Positions 35,737 through 43,708 of a stretch of 64,000 nucleotides of DNA are shown here, one piece after another. A model generated the notes under the pieces. It was not told where the DNA came from and did no database searches. It worked only from the letters and a program-made list of their open reading frames with translations. The position numbers and the translations under genes were made by a program. Location: contig JAJRZQ010000028.1 of NCBI GenBank assembly GCA_024275165.1, forward strand, positions 1 through 64,000. The letters are read 5' to 3'. The DNA comes from a bacterium (GTDB taxonomy: Bacteria > SAR324 > XYD2-FULL-50-16). Position 1 is the stretch's first letter. The number at the start of each line of letters is the position of its first letter.

Positions 35737-36999
35737 ATGAAACGAGTTATTATTGTAGGTGGTGGATTTGCGGGCTTGAACGCAGCCAAAAAGCTTTGCC
35801 GCAATCCCGAAATTGAATTAACCATTATTGATCGTCGCAATTATCACCTTTTTCAACCCCTTCTCTATCAAGTGGCTATGGCGGCTTTAAACCCCGCTGA
35901 AATTGCCCAACCGATTCGCAGTCTCTTTACGGGATTTCGCAATGTGCGGGTTTTGCAAGAAGAGGTAATCGCGGTGGATCGAACCGCGAAAGAGGTTCAA
36001 ACTCTCGAAGGGGCTTACTCTTACGATTACCTCATTCTCGCGGTAGGGGTGCAGCATTCTTATTTCGGCCATGAAGATTGGGAGGAGTTCGCCCCGGGCC
36101 TGAAAACCTTAGAGCAAGCCACCGAGATTCGTCGTCGGGTTTTAACGGCCTTTGAGCGGGCAGAGAAAACAAAAAACATCCAAAAGCAAAAGCAACTTTT
36201 GACCTTTGTGATTATTGGGGGCGGCCCCACGGGAGTGGAATTGGCAGGCGCCATCGGGGAGATGAGTCGCTTTACCCTAGCCCAAGATTTTAACCATATC
36301 GACCCGAAGCTCGCGCGGGTTATTTTAATTGAGGCGGGCCCTCGAATTCTGCCGAGCTTTTCAACTAAATGGGCCAGCCGGGTCGCCCGTGATTTAGAGG
36401 GGATTGGGGTGCAGGTATGGACCTCCAGCATGGTGACCGACCTTGACGCGGAAGGGGTGACCGTTGGGGAAGAGCGGGTACTCTGTTCGACCATCTTATG
36501 GGCAGCGGGGGTGCAGGCCGCGACCTTGAGCCAAAAACTCGAAGTGGAACGAGACCGCCAGGGGCGCATTATCGTAGCGCCCGATCTCAGTCTGCCGGAA
36601 AATCCAGAAATTTATATCTGCGGCGATCAGTCGAGTTTTGCCCACGGGGTGGATCAACCCCTGCCGGGCCTTGCCCCCATTGCCATGCAGCAAGGTCGGC
36701 ATGCGGCGCTGAATATTCAACGAACGCTGAAAGAACAAGAAACCTTACCTTTTAAATATATCGACAAGGGGCAAATGGCGACAATTGGCCGCAGCCGTGC
36801 TATTGTAGAGGTAGGGTCTTTGCGGCTGGTGGGTACTTTTGCTTGGTTTTTATGGCTTTTAATCCATATCTATTATCTGTTGGGCTTTAAAAACCGCTTT
36901 TTTGTCTTGATCCAATGGGCATGGTCGTATCTTTCCAATAGCCGAGGGGCGAGGCTCATTGTGGAAAAGGATTGGCGATTTTATAAAAAAAAGACCTAG
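35737..36999 (+). CDS. ndh: Type II NADH dehydrogenase
   Basis: A 420-residue NDH-2. The N-terminal FAD motif is VIIVGGGFAGLNAAKKL and the NAD motif is FVIIGGGPTGVELAGAIGEM near residue 155. The conserved I-Y-I-C-G-D block binds FAD. The C-terminal 60 residues contain a hydrophobic segment (AWFLWLLIHIYYLLGF) typical of membrane attachment. It oxidises NADH and reduces quinone without pumping protons. ATG 35737 has AAGGA five bases upstream, making it the start. The neighbouring pcm is 30 bp downstream. Confidence 0.93.
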   Translation: MKRVIIVGGGFAGLNAAKKLCRNPEIELTIIDRRNYHLFQPLLYQVAMAALNPAEIAQPIRSLFTGFRNVRVLQEEVIAVDRTAKEVQTLEGAYSYDYLILAVGVQHSYFGHEDWEEFAPGLKTLEQATEIRRRVLTAFERAEKTKNIQKQKQLLTFVIIGGGPTGVELAGAIGEMSRFTLAQDFNHIDPKLARVILIEAGPRILPSFSTKWASRVARDLEGIGVQVWTSSMVTDLDAEGVTVGEERVLCSTILWAAGVQAATLSQKLEVERDRQGRIIVAPDLSLPENPEIYICGDQSSFAHGVDQPLPGLAPIAMQQGRHAALNIQRTLKEQETLPFKYIDKGQMATIGRSRAIVEVGSLRLVGTFAWFLWLLIHIYYLLGFKNRFFVLIQWAWSYLSNSRGARLIVEKDWRFYKKKT

Positions 37000-37032
37000 T
37001 ATCCGCGTTGGGTTCAAGGGCGAGGGGGTTTG

Positions 37033-37683
37033 ATGCAACCAGATTGGCAAGCTCGTCGAGATTTTATGGTGGATTGGCAGATCCGCCGCCGGGGGGTCAA
37101 GGACATCGCCCTCTTAGAGGCCATGCGCCGGGTGGAGCGGCATTGCTTTACAGAAGAGGCGGAACAAGATGTGGCCTATGAAGATCATCCTCTGCCCATT
37201 GGCCATGGCCAGACCCTCAGCCAGCCCTACATCGTTGCCTATATGACCGAGCAGCTTGGTTTAACCTCTCAGGCCAAGGTTTTAGAAATCGGTACGGGCT
37301 GCGGCTACCAAACCGCGATTCTGGCGGAATTGGCACAAGAGGTTTTTAGTATTGAAATCATAGAACCTTTATCCATAGAAGCACAAAAACGACTCACTGG
37401 AATGGGATATGATAATATTCATTTCAAGGTGGGGGATGGGTTTTTCGGCTGGCCGGAAGAGGCACCTTTTGATGCCTGCTTAATCGCCGCGGCCTGCCCG
37501 ATTTTACCCCGAAAATTGATCGCTCAATTGACCTCTACAGGTCGCATGGTCTTGCCCTTAGGGGTATGGGAGCAGCAATTGATATTAATTCAGCCGACTC
37601 AAAAAGGCTTTAAGAAAAAATATTTATTCGCGGTGCGCTTTGTGCCCTTGACTGGAGCGGCGCAGAAGAGGTTCCCCCATTAA
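37033..37683 (+). CDS. pcm: Protein-L-isoaspartate O-methyltransferase
   Basis: A 216-residue enzyme. The motifs GHGQTLSQPYIVAYMTEQL and VLEIGTGCGYQTAILAEL (SAM binding) are diagnostic of Pcm. It repairs isoaspartyl residues in damaged proteins. ATG 37033 sits four bases after CGAGGGGG, supporting that start over TTG 37030. It is probably cotranscribed with ndh and is followed by a hairpin terminator at 37690. Confidence 0.93.
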   Translation: MQPDWQARRDFMVDWQIRRRGVKDIALLEAMRRVERHCFTEEAEQDVAYEDHPLPIGHGQTLSQPYIVAYMTEQLGLTSQAKVLEIGTGCGYQTAILAELAQEVFSIEIIEPLSIEAQKRLTGMGYDNIHFKVGDGFFGWPEEAPFDACLIAAACPILPRKLIAQLTSTGRMVLPLGVWEQQLILIQPTQKGFKKKYLFAVRFVPLTGAAQKRFPH

Positions 37684-37689
37684 AGGCAG

Positions 37690-37723
37690 ACCAAGCCCCT
37701 GTTATCTTGGTTTGAAATTTTTT
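37690..37723 (+). terminator. Probable terminator after pcm
   Basis: ACCAAG (37690-37695) pairs with CTTGGT (37706-37711), followed by TTGAAATTTTTT. It begins seven bases after the pcm stop. Confidence 0.55.
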
Positions 37724-37742
37724 GCCAAGCTAAGGCAAAGGC

Positions 37743-37814
37743 TCACTCGCGGCAAAAAAGTCCAATCACAAAAAGTAGGACCAAGGCAATCAGTTCTCGG
37801 TAAAGTTCGGTCAT
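37743..37814 (-). CDS. Possible 23-residue membrane micro-protein
   Basis: An ATG-started frame of 23 codons encodes a hydrophobic core (LIALVLLFVIGLF) with charged ends (MTELYRE at the front and CRE at the end), as expected for a single-pass small membrane protein such as KdpF. There is no clear ribosome binding site and no known partner. The reading frame could be chance in a low-complexity gap. Confidence 0.25.
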   Translation of the reverse strand: MTELYRELIALVLLFVIGLFCRE

Positions 37815-38004
37815 TGAGTGGTCTACCCTTAGATTATTAGCCTAACCCTCATTAGGAAATATTCATCCAGAATTGGGCTTTCCCCTGAATTACAAAGGTG
37901 ATAAAGGGGGTTCAATCTGGACTTGTAGGGTCTTTTCAAGTCATTATACCTAGACTTGCCAATTTATACCAGTCAAAGATCATTAAACTTTTTTTATTTA
38001 AGGT
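37815..38004. other. Intergenic stretch without recognised gene
   Basis: Part of a 420-bp gap between pcm and the first exported paralogue. It is AT-rich compared with the neighbouring genes. No open frame, tRNA or riboswitch signature was recognised. Confidence 0.5.
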
Positions 38005-38032
38005 TTGAAAAGTATTTTTACCAATATATATT
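38005..38032 (+). promoter_or_regulatory. Candidate promoter for the tandem exported paralogues
   Basis: TTGAAA (38005-38010), a 16-bp spacer and TATATT (38027-38032). The predicted start near 38039 leaves about 65 nt of leader before ATG 38104. Confidence 0.5.
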
Positions 38033-38103
38033 GCTTTGGCAGGTTTTTTAGGTGAATTTTTCTTTTAATTGCCTAGGAATAAAAAAGTTGGGTAAAATAT
38101 CTT

Positions 38104-38877
38104 ATGGACTTTTTTGGAGCAAAATTCATCTTTTTTTTGGGTTGCGCGTTGTTGTTTGGCGTGCCCCTCTTGCAGGCGGAGGGCAAGGGGAGCTTTTCCA
38201 TAAATTATATTCGCGAGGTGGCCAACGAGCTTTATTTAAGCGATTTTCAACTCGGTAGCGCGGAACGCATCCGCGACCCCGATGGCAACGGGGTGGGGGT
38301 GAGCATGTTCCTCGCCAACCAAGGTTCAAGTTTTTGGGCCTTGGAGTTCGGACGCAGTACCACAAAGTATCAAGGCAAGGTTGAAGATGGAGTGAATGTG
38401 AGTTTTGTGCCCCAACCGGGGTCGGGGTTCGAGGCCTTAAGCAGCTCTTCGAATGTGGTTTATGAGATGGATTTGGAGTTCGCAAATCCCTATATAGGTT
38501 TAAATTACACCAATTGGGCGATCACCCGGGCCTCTCATGGTTGGCTGTTGCCGAGTACCTACGGCATCGGTCGCATCCAGCAAAAAGCCAAGGGGGAGGT
38601 GAGGATTCTTTCTCTTTCCGGGGTCGAGTTGGCGCGGGCAAAATATCGCTCTGGCCTGCACGATTACTATCAACTTGGCTGGGCCGTTAATTTTGATTTT
38701 GTGTATCTTTCCTTGACCTTACGGCATGTCACCTCTCCGGTTTTAGAGGTGTTGAGTTGCAACGAAGCGGCGATTGGAAAGCAGGCCTGTGACCGTTTTT
38801 ATGCCGCTACGGGTAACCGCGACGCCGCAACGCAAATTTTTACAGGCGGGGTGATGCAGATCGGAATTCTTTTTTAG
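38104..38877 (+). CDS. Exported beta-rich protein, paralogue 1
   Basis: A 257-residue protein with a signal peptide (about 1-24, ending L-L-Q-A). It shares with the next gene an in-order set of segments: a GSAERIRDPDGNGVGV loop, KYQGKVEDGVNVSF and GSGFEALSSSSNVVY, then NPYIGLNY. Alternating strands and a C-terminal aromatic-hydrophobic end (MQIGILF) suggest a small outer-membrane beta-barrel. No family is recognised. It is separated from its paralogue by 7 bp. Confidence 0.75.
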   Translation: MDFFGAKFIFFLGCALLFGVPLLQAEGKGSFSINYIREVANELYLSDFQLGSAERIRDPDGNGVGVSMFLANQGSSFWALEFGRSTTKYQGKVEDGVNVSFVPQPGSGFEALSSSSNVVYEMDLEFANPYIGLNYTNWAITRASHGWLLPSTYGIGRIQQKAKGEVRILSLSGVELARAKYRSGLHDYYQLGWAVNFDFVYLSLTLRHVTSPVLEVLSCNEAAIGKQACDRFYAATGNRDAATQIFTGGVMQIGILF

Positions 38878-38884
38878 GGGGGCT

Positions 38885-39604
38885 GTGAAAAAGCTTATTG
38901 TTTGTTTTTGTTGGTTGCTCCCCCTGCCCCTAGCGGCGCGGGAAATGCGGGATCAAACGCGTCTTTATTGGGTATACGAGGTGGGGAATCAGTTGAATCT
39001 CGCCGACTTCGGGATGGGGAGCGTAGAAAAAATCAAGGATCAAAACGGCAACGGGGTGGGGCTGAGCTGGGTTCTCCGTGAAGGGGGTCAGCTCAACTTG
39101 GCCCTGGATGTGGGGCAAAGCAACACCCGCTATCAAGGCCGGGTCGAAGATGGGGTAACGGTTTCCTTTCAACCTCAGACTGGTTCAGGGTTCGAGGCCT
39201 TGAGCAGTTCCACCAATGTGACCTATGACTTTAATTTAGAGTTCAACAACCCCTATTTGGGTTTGAGTCTGATCTGGGAGCATTTTCGTATTGGTGGGGG
39301 GCGATTGTTCCAAAAGGCAAAGGGCACCGTGGAGGTGAATTCCCAAGGGGTTCAATTACTAACCGCCAGTTATGTGGCTCGAACGCAGCTTTATTACTGG
39401 GGTGGCTTTGATTTTAATTTAGAAAATTTTTATATTGGTATCTATGCCCGTAACTTTGAGGCCCCGGCCTTGCAAATCGACAACTGCAACGCCCAAGCCT
39501 TAGGCGAGTTGTTGTGCCAACGGATCGTCGGAGCGGCAGGAAACCGCAACCAGCGCTCCACCCTCTTTGGGGAAGGGTTATTGCACTTGGGTTGGCTTTT
39601 TTAA
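38885..39604 (+). CDS. Exported beta-rich protein, paralogue 2
   Basis: A 239-residue protein with a GTG start, a short signal peptide (KKLIVCFCWLLPLPLAA) and the same block order as the preceding gene: GSVEKIKDQNGNGVGL, RYQGRVEDGVTVSF and GSGFEALSSSTNVTY, then NPYLGLSL. It ends with an aromatic residue (HLGWLF), a feature of outer-membrane barrels. It is probably cotranscribed with paralogue 1. The two copies are clearly diverged, so the duplication is old. It converges with the FecR-region genes 12 bp away. Confidence 0.75.
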   Translation: MKKLIVCFCWLLPLPLAAREMRDQTRLYWVYEVGNQLNLADFGMGSVEKIKDQNGNGVGLSWVLREGGQLNLALDVGQSNTRYQGRVEDGVTVSFQPQTGSGFEALSSSTNVTYDFNLEFNNPYLGLSLIWEHFRIGGGRLFQKAKGTVEVNSQGVQLLTASYVARTQLYYWGGFDFNLENFYIGIYARNFEAPALQIDNCNAQALGELLCQRIVGAAGNRNQRSTLFGEGLLHLGWLF

Positions 39605-39616
39605 GGCCCTGTTTGC

Positions 39617-39976
39617 CTATTGCTCATCAAGGTTGCGCAGTCCTTTAAGCTTCACATTGGGGCTTTCTCCTTGGACCCGAATCACGGCGTGGGCCGTGGT
39701 CACATCCACCCGGCTCTCGGCAGCGGCGAAGATTACCAACTCGGGTCGGTGGGCTTTTTTGCTCGTAAAAGATAAGGTCACCTGGGCAGCGCCCTGGGCA
39801 TCTAAGGTAATCTGGCGAGGGTAGCGGACATTGGGCAGGTTGATATTTAGATAAATGGGGAGGTTTTTCGGGAGTCTTTTTCCTGTTCGCGCAGTCAATT
39901 GGAGTTGGATATCCAGGTTTTTTTGAGCAAAGAGGTTCACCTCGCTCGGGCTATCGAGTTGCAGTTGGTAGGGCAT
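39617..39976 (-). CDS. Second frame of the FecR gene: beta-rich domain, possibly expressed by -1 frameshift
   Basis: A 119-codon frame whose ATG lies inside the slippery heptamer of the FecR gene. The product is a beta-rich domain (LDIQLQLTARTGKRLP, ITLDAQGAAQVTLSF) resembling an Ig-like/Big-type domain, with no signal peptide of its own. It overlaps the FecR gene by 40 bp in the -1 frame. Without a leader of its own it would be exported only as a fusion. It could also be a separate coupled gene or the result of a mutational frameshift. No Shine-Dalgarno sequence is evident before the ATG. Confidence 0.6.
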   Translation of the reverse strand: MPYQLQLDSPSEVNLFAQKNLDIQLQLTARTGKRLPKNLPIYLNINLPNVRYPRQITLDAQGAAQVTLSFTSKKAHRPELVIFAAAESRVDVTTAHAVIRVQGESPNVKLKGLRNLDEQ

Positions 39977-40518
39977 TTTTTTACCCGTTTAGCCAAGACG
40001 CTGTTTGCCTTGAGCCCCTCCATGACCTGACCGGAGTTTAAATTCAAACGCCCCTTTTGGTTGCGCACCTCAATTTCTCCCTCAAACAGTCCTATCGAGG
40101 TTCCCCGGTTTTTATCCTTCATTACGGCCAAGGTTGTGCCTCGAATCCCGATCATGGCATCGCTGGTGCGCAAAACCACGCGTCTAGGCCGCTTTCTGTG
40201 TTTCGGAATCTGTGCCCAGACCCCTCCTTTTTTTAAGGTTAAGACCGAGGCCCCGTCCCTTTCTTCAACGGTTACGCTGCTTTGCGGAAACAAACGGACG
40301 ATCACTCCGTCATGGTAGACTAAAGTCGCGGTTGCTCTGGCCCCTGTTAAGATGCGGTCACCAACCTGCAACAGCTCCCTACCTTGGGAGTCTTGTAGCG
40401 CCTTTTTGCGGGCCAATTTGAGCTGTCCCTTGACTTCTTCAAGGTGGGCGACAACCTGCCCTGAAGCGGAGGCAACATAAAAAAACAGCAGTCCGAAAAT
40501 GAAACCACCTCTTTTCAT
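39937..40518 (-). CDS. FecR-domain exported protein
   Basis: A 193-residue protein with a signal peptide (about 1-20, ending A-S-A-S-G-Q). The FecR domain spans about 45-165: LQVGDRILTGARATATLVYHDG, ...ALRTSDAMIGIRGTTLAV-type strand and LFEGEIEVRNQKG. FecR-like domains occur in sigma regulators and also in stand-alone periplasmic proteins. In the zero frame only 12 residues follow the slippery site; with a -1 shift the product would be 300 residues ending in a second beta-rich domain. Confidence 0.8.
   Translation of the reverse strand: MKRGGFIFGLLFFYVASASGQVVAHLEEVKGQLKLARKKALQDSQGRELLQVGDRILTGARATATLVYHDGVIVRLFPQSSVTVEERDGASVLTLKKGGVWAQIPKHRKRPRRVVLRTSDAMIGIRGTTLAVMKDKNRGTSIGLFEGEIEVRNQKGRLNLNSGQVMEGLKANSVLAKRVKKCPTNCNSIARAR
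39976..39982 (-). promoter_or_regulatory. A_AAA_AAA slippery heptamer (candidate -1 frameshift site)
   Basis: Seven consecutive A on the minus strand, phased in the FecR frame as GTA AAA AAA TGC, so the codons AAA AAA fit the X_XXY_YYZ rule. A one-base back-slip gives ATG CCC and joins the downstream frame directly. Downstream, CTCG and CGAG form a weak stem about 15-20 bases later. Confidence 0.55.
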
Positions 40519-40564
40519 TTTTATTTTCCTTTTTTAAAGAGCCTCTGAGTTTTCTAAAAGCTTC

Positions 40565-40598
40565 TTCAGGAAACTCTGAAAAATACAGAGTTTTCTTA
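40565..40598. repeat. Dispersed palindromic repeat copy
   Basis: TTCAGGAAACTCTGAAAAA at 40565-40583 is followed by TACAGAGTTTTCTTA, so AACTCTG and CAGAGTT pair. It matches, in the opposite orientation, the repeat inside the rbfA terminator (11928-11959), and resembles those near 45191 and 59455. Confidence 0.65.
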
Positions 40599-40936
40599 AC
40601 TATAATGGAGTTCCGCTGCTCTGTCTAATTCAGGAGCCTTTGCAAAATTCGAGGTTTCTTCAGGGCATGTGGTTTCCCCCTCCTAGGGGAACGCCTTGCC
40701 CAATCGGGTATTTACCCTGCTTGTCAGGTGAGGCGGTCTGAGGCATACTACTGTAAAATCAGGGTAGGACTTCGACATTCATGTCGGTTTGCCCCTTTTG
40801 GAACAACAAAATTCACCTTGCCTAAGAAAACCCCAGTTTAGTTTATCTTTGCCGGATATAAATCAAGCTTGAAGAAGCTTAACTTGTGCCAAAGTGAGGA
40901 GTCGAATAGGCTTGATCGACTCCAGGAATTCAAGCT
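40599..40936. other. Gene-free region with several hairpins before bcp
   Basis: No gene was found. The region holds CGACA/TGTCG at 40772-40785, a palindromic AAGCTT pair at 40865-40880 and the perfect 8-bp hairpin GGAGTCGA/TCGACTCC at 40898-40923. That last hairpin ends immediately before a possible ribosome-binding AGGA (40924-40927). A second motif GGAGCCTTTGCAAAA at 40633 resembles terminal repeats of some insertion sequences. A structured leader for bcp is possible. Confidence 0.45.
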
Positions 40937-40993
40937 ATGCCTCTTTTTTGTTGGTGTCTGGAGAATAAAACCATATCTGATTTGAGAAAAAAA

Positions 40994-41470
40994 ATGTACC
41001 AAGAAGGCGATTTAATCAACGAATTCAACCTCCCCGGCATTGACGCCCAGGGTAAAGAGCAAAACTTCACCCTGCGAGACCTCTTGCAAAAAAAGTACCT
41101 GATCCTCTACTTTTACCCCAAAGACAGCACTCCAGGCTGCACCACCCAAGCTTGCGACTTCCGAGACAATCTCAACTTCTTGCAAGAAAAAGCGGCGGTC
41201 GTCGGAGTCAGCCCCGACAGCCTTGCCTCCCACCAGAGATTTAAGGAAAAACAAGCCTTAAACTTCCCTCTCTTGAGTGACCCCGAAAAAAGCCTGATGC
41301 AGGCTTTTGGGGCCTTTGGAGAAAAAAAGAACTACGGCAAGGTATACCAGGGCGTGATCCGCTCTACCTTTATCATCGACCGTCAAGGCAAACTGATCAA
41401 AGCCTTGAGGAATGTGAAGGCGAAGGGGCATGTAGAGCGAATTTTAGGGGTAATCGAGGGCTTAGATTAA
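40994..41470 (+). CDS. bcp: Bcp-type thiol peroxidase (peroxiredoxin)
   Basis: A 158-residue peroxiredoxin. The peroxidatic motif is STPGCTTQACDF, with both cysteines five residues apart as in Bcp/PrxQ proteins, so the resolving Cys forms an intramolecular disulfide. VVGVSPDSLASHQRF and NFPLLSD are family signatures. It reduces hydroperoxides using thioredoxin. ATG 40994 gives the usual family length; ATG 40937 would add 19 residues and has AGGA about 10 bases upstream, so it remains an alternative. Confidence 0.92.
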   Translation: MYQEGDLINEFNLPGIDAQGKEQNFTLRDLLQKKYLILYFYPKDSTPGCTTQACDFRDNLNFLQEKAAVVGVSPDSLASHQRFKEKQALNFPLLSDPEKSLMQAFGAFGEKKNYGKVYQGVIRSTFIIDRQGKLIKALRNVKAKGHVERILGVIEGLD

Positions 41471-41638
41471 AGCTCAGGGGTGCGCTTGCTCGTTTCCACC
41501 GGTGCTATCCAACTGCTGGATCGCTCTGAAAATAAAAAAGAGGCTGAGGGCAACCGGAGGGTTTTTTGCCTATTCTTTGCATAAACCGCTTCGCCTATGA
41601 GGGGGTACAACAAGTTTCACCTATGACGAGTTAATACA

Positions 41639-43681
41639 TTGGATATCAACGATTGGATACAACCGGGTTCTTTTGAGGCCTTGCTCCAACAAGCGCCGGA
41701 CTTGAAAGCGGGAGAGCTCGAATTACTGACTCAAGAGGCGATGCACTTTGCCAAGCAATTGCGCGCCCTGTTGGCTACACCTCTGGTAGAGGACTCCCCG
41801 AAACAGGCTGAAAAGTTGGATTTTCTCAACCGTTTCGCTGTTTTTGGGGCTTTGAATCCGACAGAAAAGGCTCAGGTCGCCCAAGCAGCCGAACTGCTCT
41901 CCTTTTCCAAGGGAGAATGCGTTTTAATGCAAGGCGCGCCTTTGCCGGGGCTCTACTTTTTTTTAAATGAGGTTGAGGTCGCTTTAGCGGGGCAAATCCA
42001 CATTTCCACCCGTACGGGGATTTTTGGCGCAAGTACGGTACTGGCCGCTCAGGGGGCCTCGCTGTATACCTTGACCGCGGCAAACAACTGCCAAGCCCTG
42101 CTTTTTCCGCAACCCGCCTTAGGGCAATTGCTGATTGAGATTGACGGGCTTTACCAATCCATCACCGCGGAGATCATTAAAACCCAAGTCAAGGACTTGC
42201 AAAAACTCCATAAGGAATTCTCCATCGCGCGCGAACAGGCCAGAATGGCGCAAGAGATTTTAGACCGCATGGGTCAGGCAAGCTTAGCCTTAGATGAAAA
42301 GGGGGAAATCGGGCGGAGTTTCTCGCCGAGCGCGGTCGTTTTTTTAGGCCATGAAAAGCTGGCAGGCCGCCCCTTAGCCGATTTGCTCTTGAAAAAAGAC
42401 CGTCGCGCCCTCAAAGATTATTACCGTGCCATGCATATGCTCTTTGAAGAGGAGGCGAACCAAGAATTGGTCTTGCAACTCTTGCCCAAACGAGTGGAGC
42501 ATTTAGGGCGGCATTTCGCTTTGCACTACTCCATCGCCAATGACCAGCAAGGCACTCCCATGAGCCTCTTGCTCTGTTTGGAAGACTTAACCAAGGAGTT
42601 GCAACTGAAGGCCTTGGAAGAAGCGCACCAACAGCAAGAAGAAGAGGAAAAAGAGATCATCGGCAATATCCAGGCGAATATTTCGGGTTATCTCTCCTTG
42701 ATCAGTCTGTGCGAAACCGCCTTTCGCGGTTTAAGTCATTTGCTGGAGGTCTTGATGGATCAAGGCGACCCTGACCCGGCTGCTCTAGCTGATTTGATGC
42801 GAAAACTGCATGGGATCAAGGGCTTTTCTTCCCCCTTTGGTTTTCCCCGTTTGCGCAATGCCGTTCATGCTCTAGAAGAGGCATTGCAGGGCTTTCAAGG
42901 GGGGAAGGGTCATTTAGAGCGGTTAGAGACCGACTTTATGAATTTCGAGGCGGAATTCCAATATGTCTTTGGGTTTCAAGACCGCCTGGGCGATGACTTC
43001 ATTCGCCTCTTAAAGGGGGTGAACTTCTCTCAGGTGGAATTCGCCGTATTGCTGGAATTGCTCAATTCAGGCAGGTATGAGGAACTACGCGAGCAATTGG
43101 TTTTAAAGGTGAGCTGCCCCGCCCATGCCATTGCTGAGGGGTGGGAGCAAGAAATCGAGACTTTGGCTGAAAAACTCGGGAAGAAAGTCAAACTCTGGGT
43201 TGAGCCCGATGAAGGGGCAAACTTGTTTCAGCATCAAGTCAAGACCCTTAATTACGAATTGCGCCACCTTTATCGCAACAGCGTTGATCACGGCATCGAA
43301 AGCCCAAGAGAGCGCCTCGCCCGGGGGAAAAACGAGCGGGGGAATATCTGGTTGCGCGTTAAAAACGAAAAAAACCGAGTTCTCATCATTTTGCGAGACG
43401 ACGGCGCGGGGCTTGACTTAAAGGCCATCGAACAAATCGCCCGCAACAAACCCCTGGTGGATCAAAAAAAGGTGGATGAGTTGATCCGCAAGGGGGAGCA
43501 GTGGAGAATCTTATTCCTTCCCGGGTTCAGTTCCAAGTCGGAAACGACCCAAATCTCAGGTCGTGGGGTGGGCTTGGACGCGGTACATCAATGTATAGAG
43601 GAGATGGGCGGAAAAATCACCCTTGTGCAGGCAACGGGGGAGGGTTGTCAGTTTACCTTAAAAATTCCCAAACCCGTATAG
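41639..43681 (+). CDS. Fused cNMP-binding / PAS-like / HPt / CheA-type kinase
   Basis: A 680-residue cytoplasmic protein. Residues about 65-180 form a cyclic-nucleotide-binding-like domain (LLSFSKGECVLMQGAPLPGLYFFL). A PAS-like region follows from about 210, then a coiled coil (EEAHQQQEEEEKE). An HPt domain has its phospho-His at about 391 (MRKLHGIKGFSSPFGF). The C-terminus is a CheA-class HATPase: YRNSVDHGIESP, DDGAGLD, LFLPGFSSK and GRGVGLDAV. There is no P2 or CheW-like domain. TTG 41639 is the start; no ATG suits. Such architecture could link cAMP-like or redox input to a phosphorelay, with the response regulator unknown. Confidence 0.82.
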   Translation: MDINDWIQPGSFEALLQQAPDLKAGELELLTQEAMHFAKQLRALLATPLVEDSPKQAEKLDFLNRFAVFGALNPTEKAQVAQAAELLSFSKGECVLMQGAPLPGLYFFLNEVEVALAGQIHISTRTGIFGASTVLAAQGASLYTLTAANNCQALLFPQPALGQLLIEIDGLYQSITAEIIKTQVKDLQKLHKEFSIAREQARMAQEILDRMGQASLALDEKGEIGRSFSPSAVVFLGHEKLAGRPLADLLLKKDRRALKDYYRAMHMLFEEEANQELVLQLLPKRVEHLGRHFALHYSIANDQQGTPMSLLLCLEDLTKELQLKALEEAHQQQEEEEKEIIGNIQANISGYLSLISLCETAFRGLSHLLEVLMDQGDPDPAALADLMRKLHGIKGFSSPFGFPRLRNAVHALEEALQGFQGGKGHLERLETDFMNFEAEFQYVFGFQDRLGDDFIRLLKGVNFSQVEFAVLLELLNSGRYEELREQLVLKVSCPAHAIAEGWEQEIETLAEKLGKKVKLWVEPDEGANLFQHQVKTLNYELRHLYRNSVDHGIESPRERLARGKNERGNIWLRVKNEKNRVLIILRDDGAGLDLKAIEQIARNKPLVDQKKVDELIRKGEQWRILFLPGFSSKSETTQISGRGVGLDAVHQCIEEMGGKITLVQATGEGCQFTLKIPKPV

Positions 43682-43708
43682 AGGTTTTTACTTCGGTTTG
43701 GTCCAAAG

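Noticed and set aside
40640-40930. 6S or SRP RNA gene
   Set aside because: No SRP core (GGTCAGG/GGAAGCAGCC), no 6S-type long rod, and no tmRNA start sequence was found; the hairpins are too short and unrelated.
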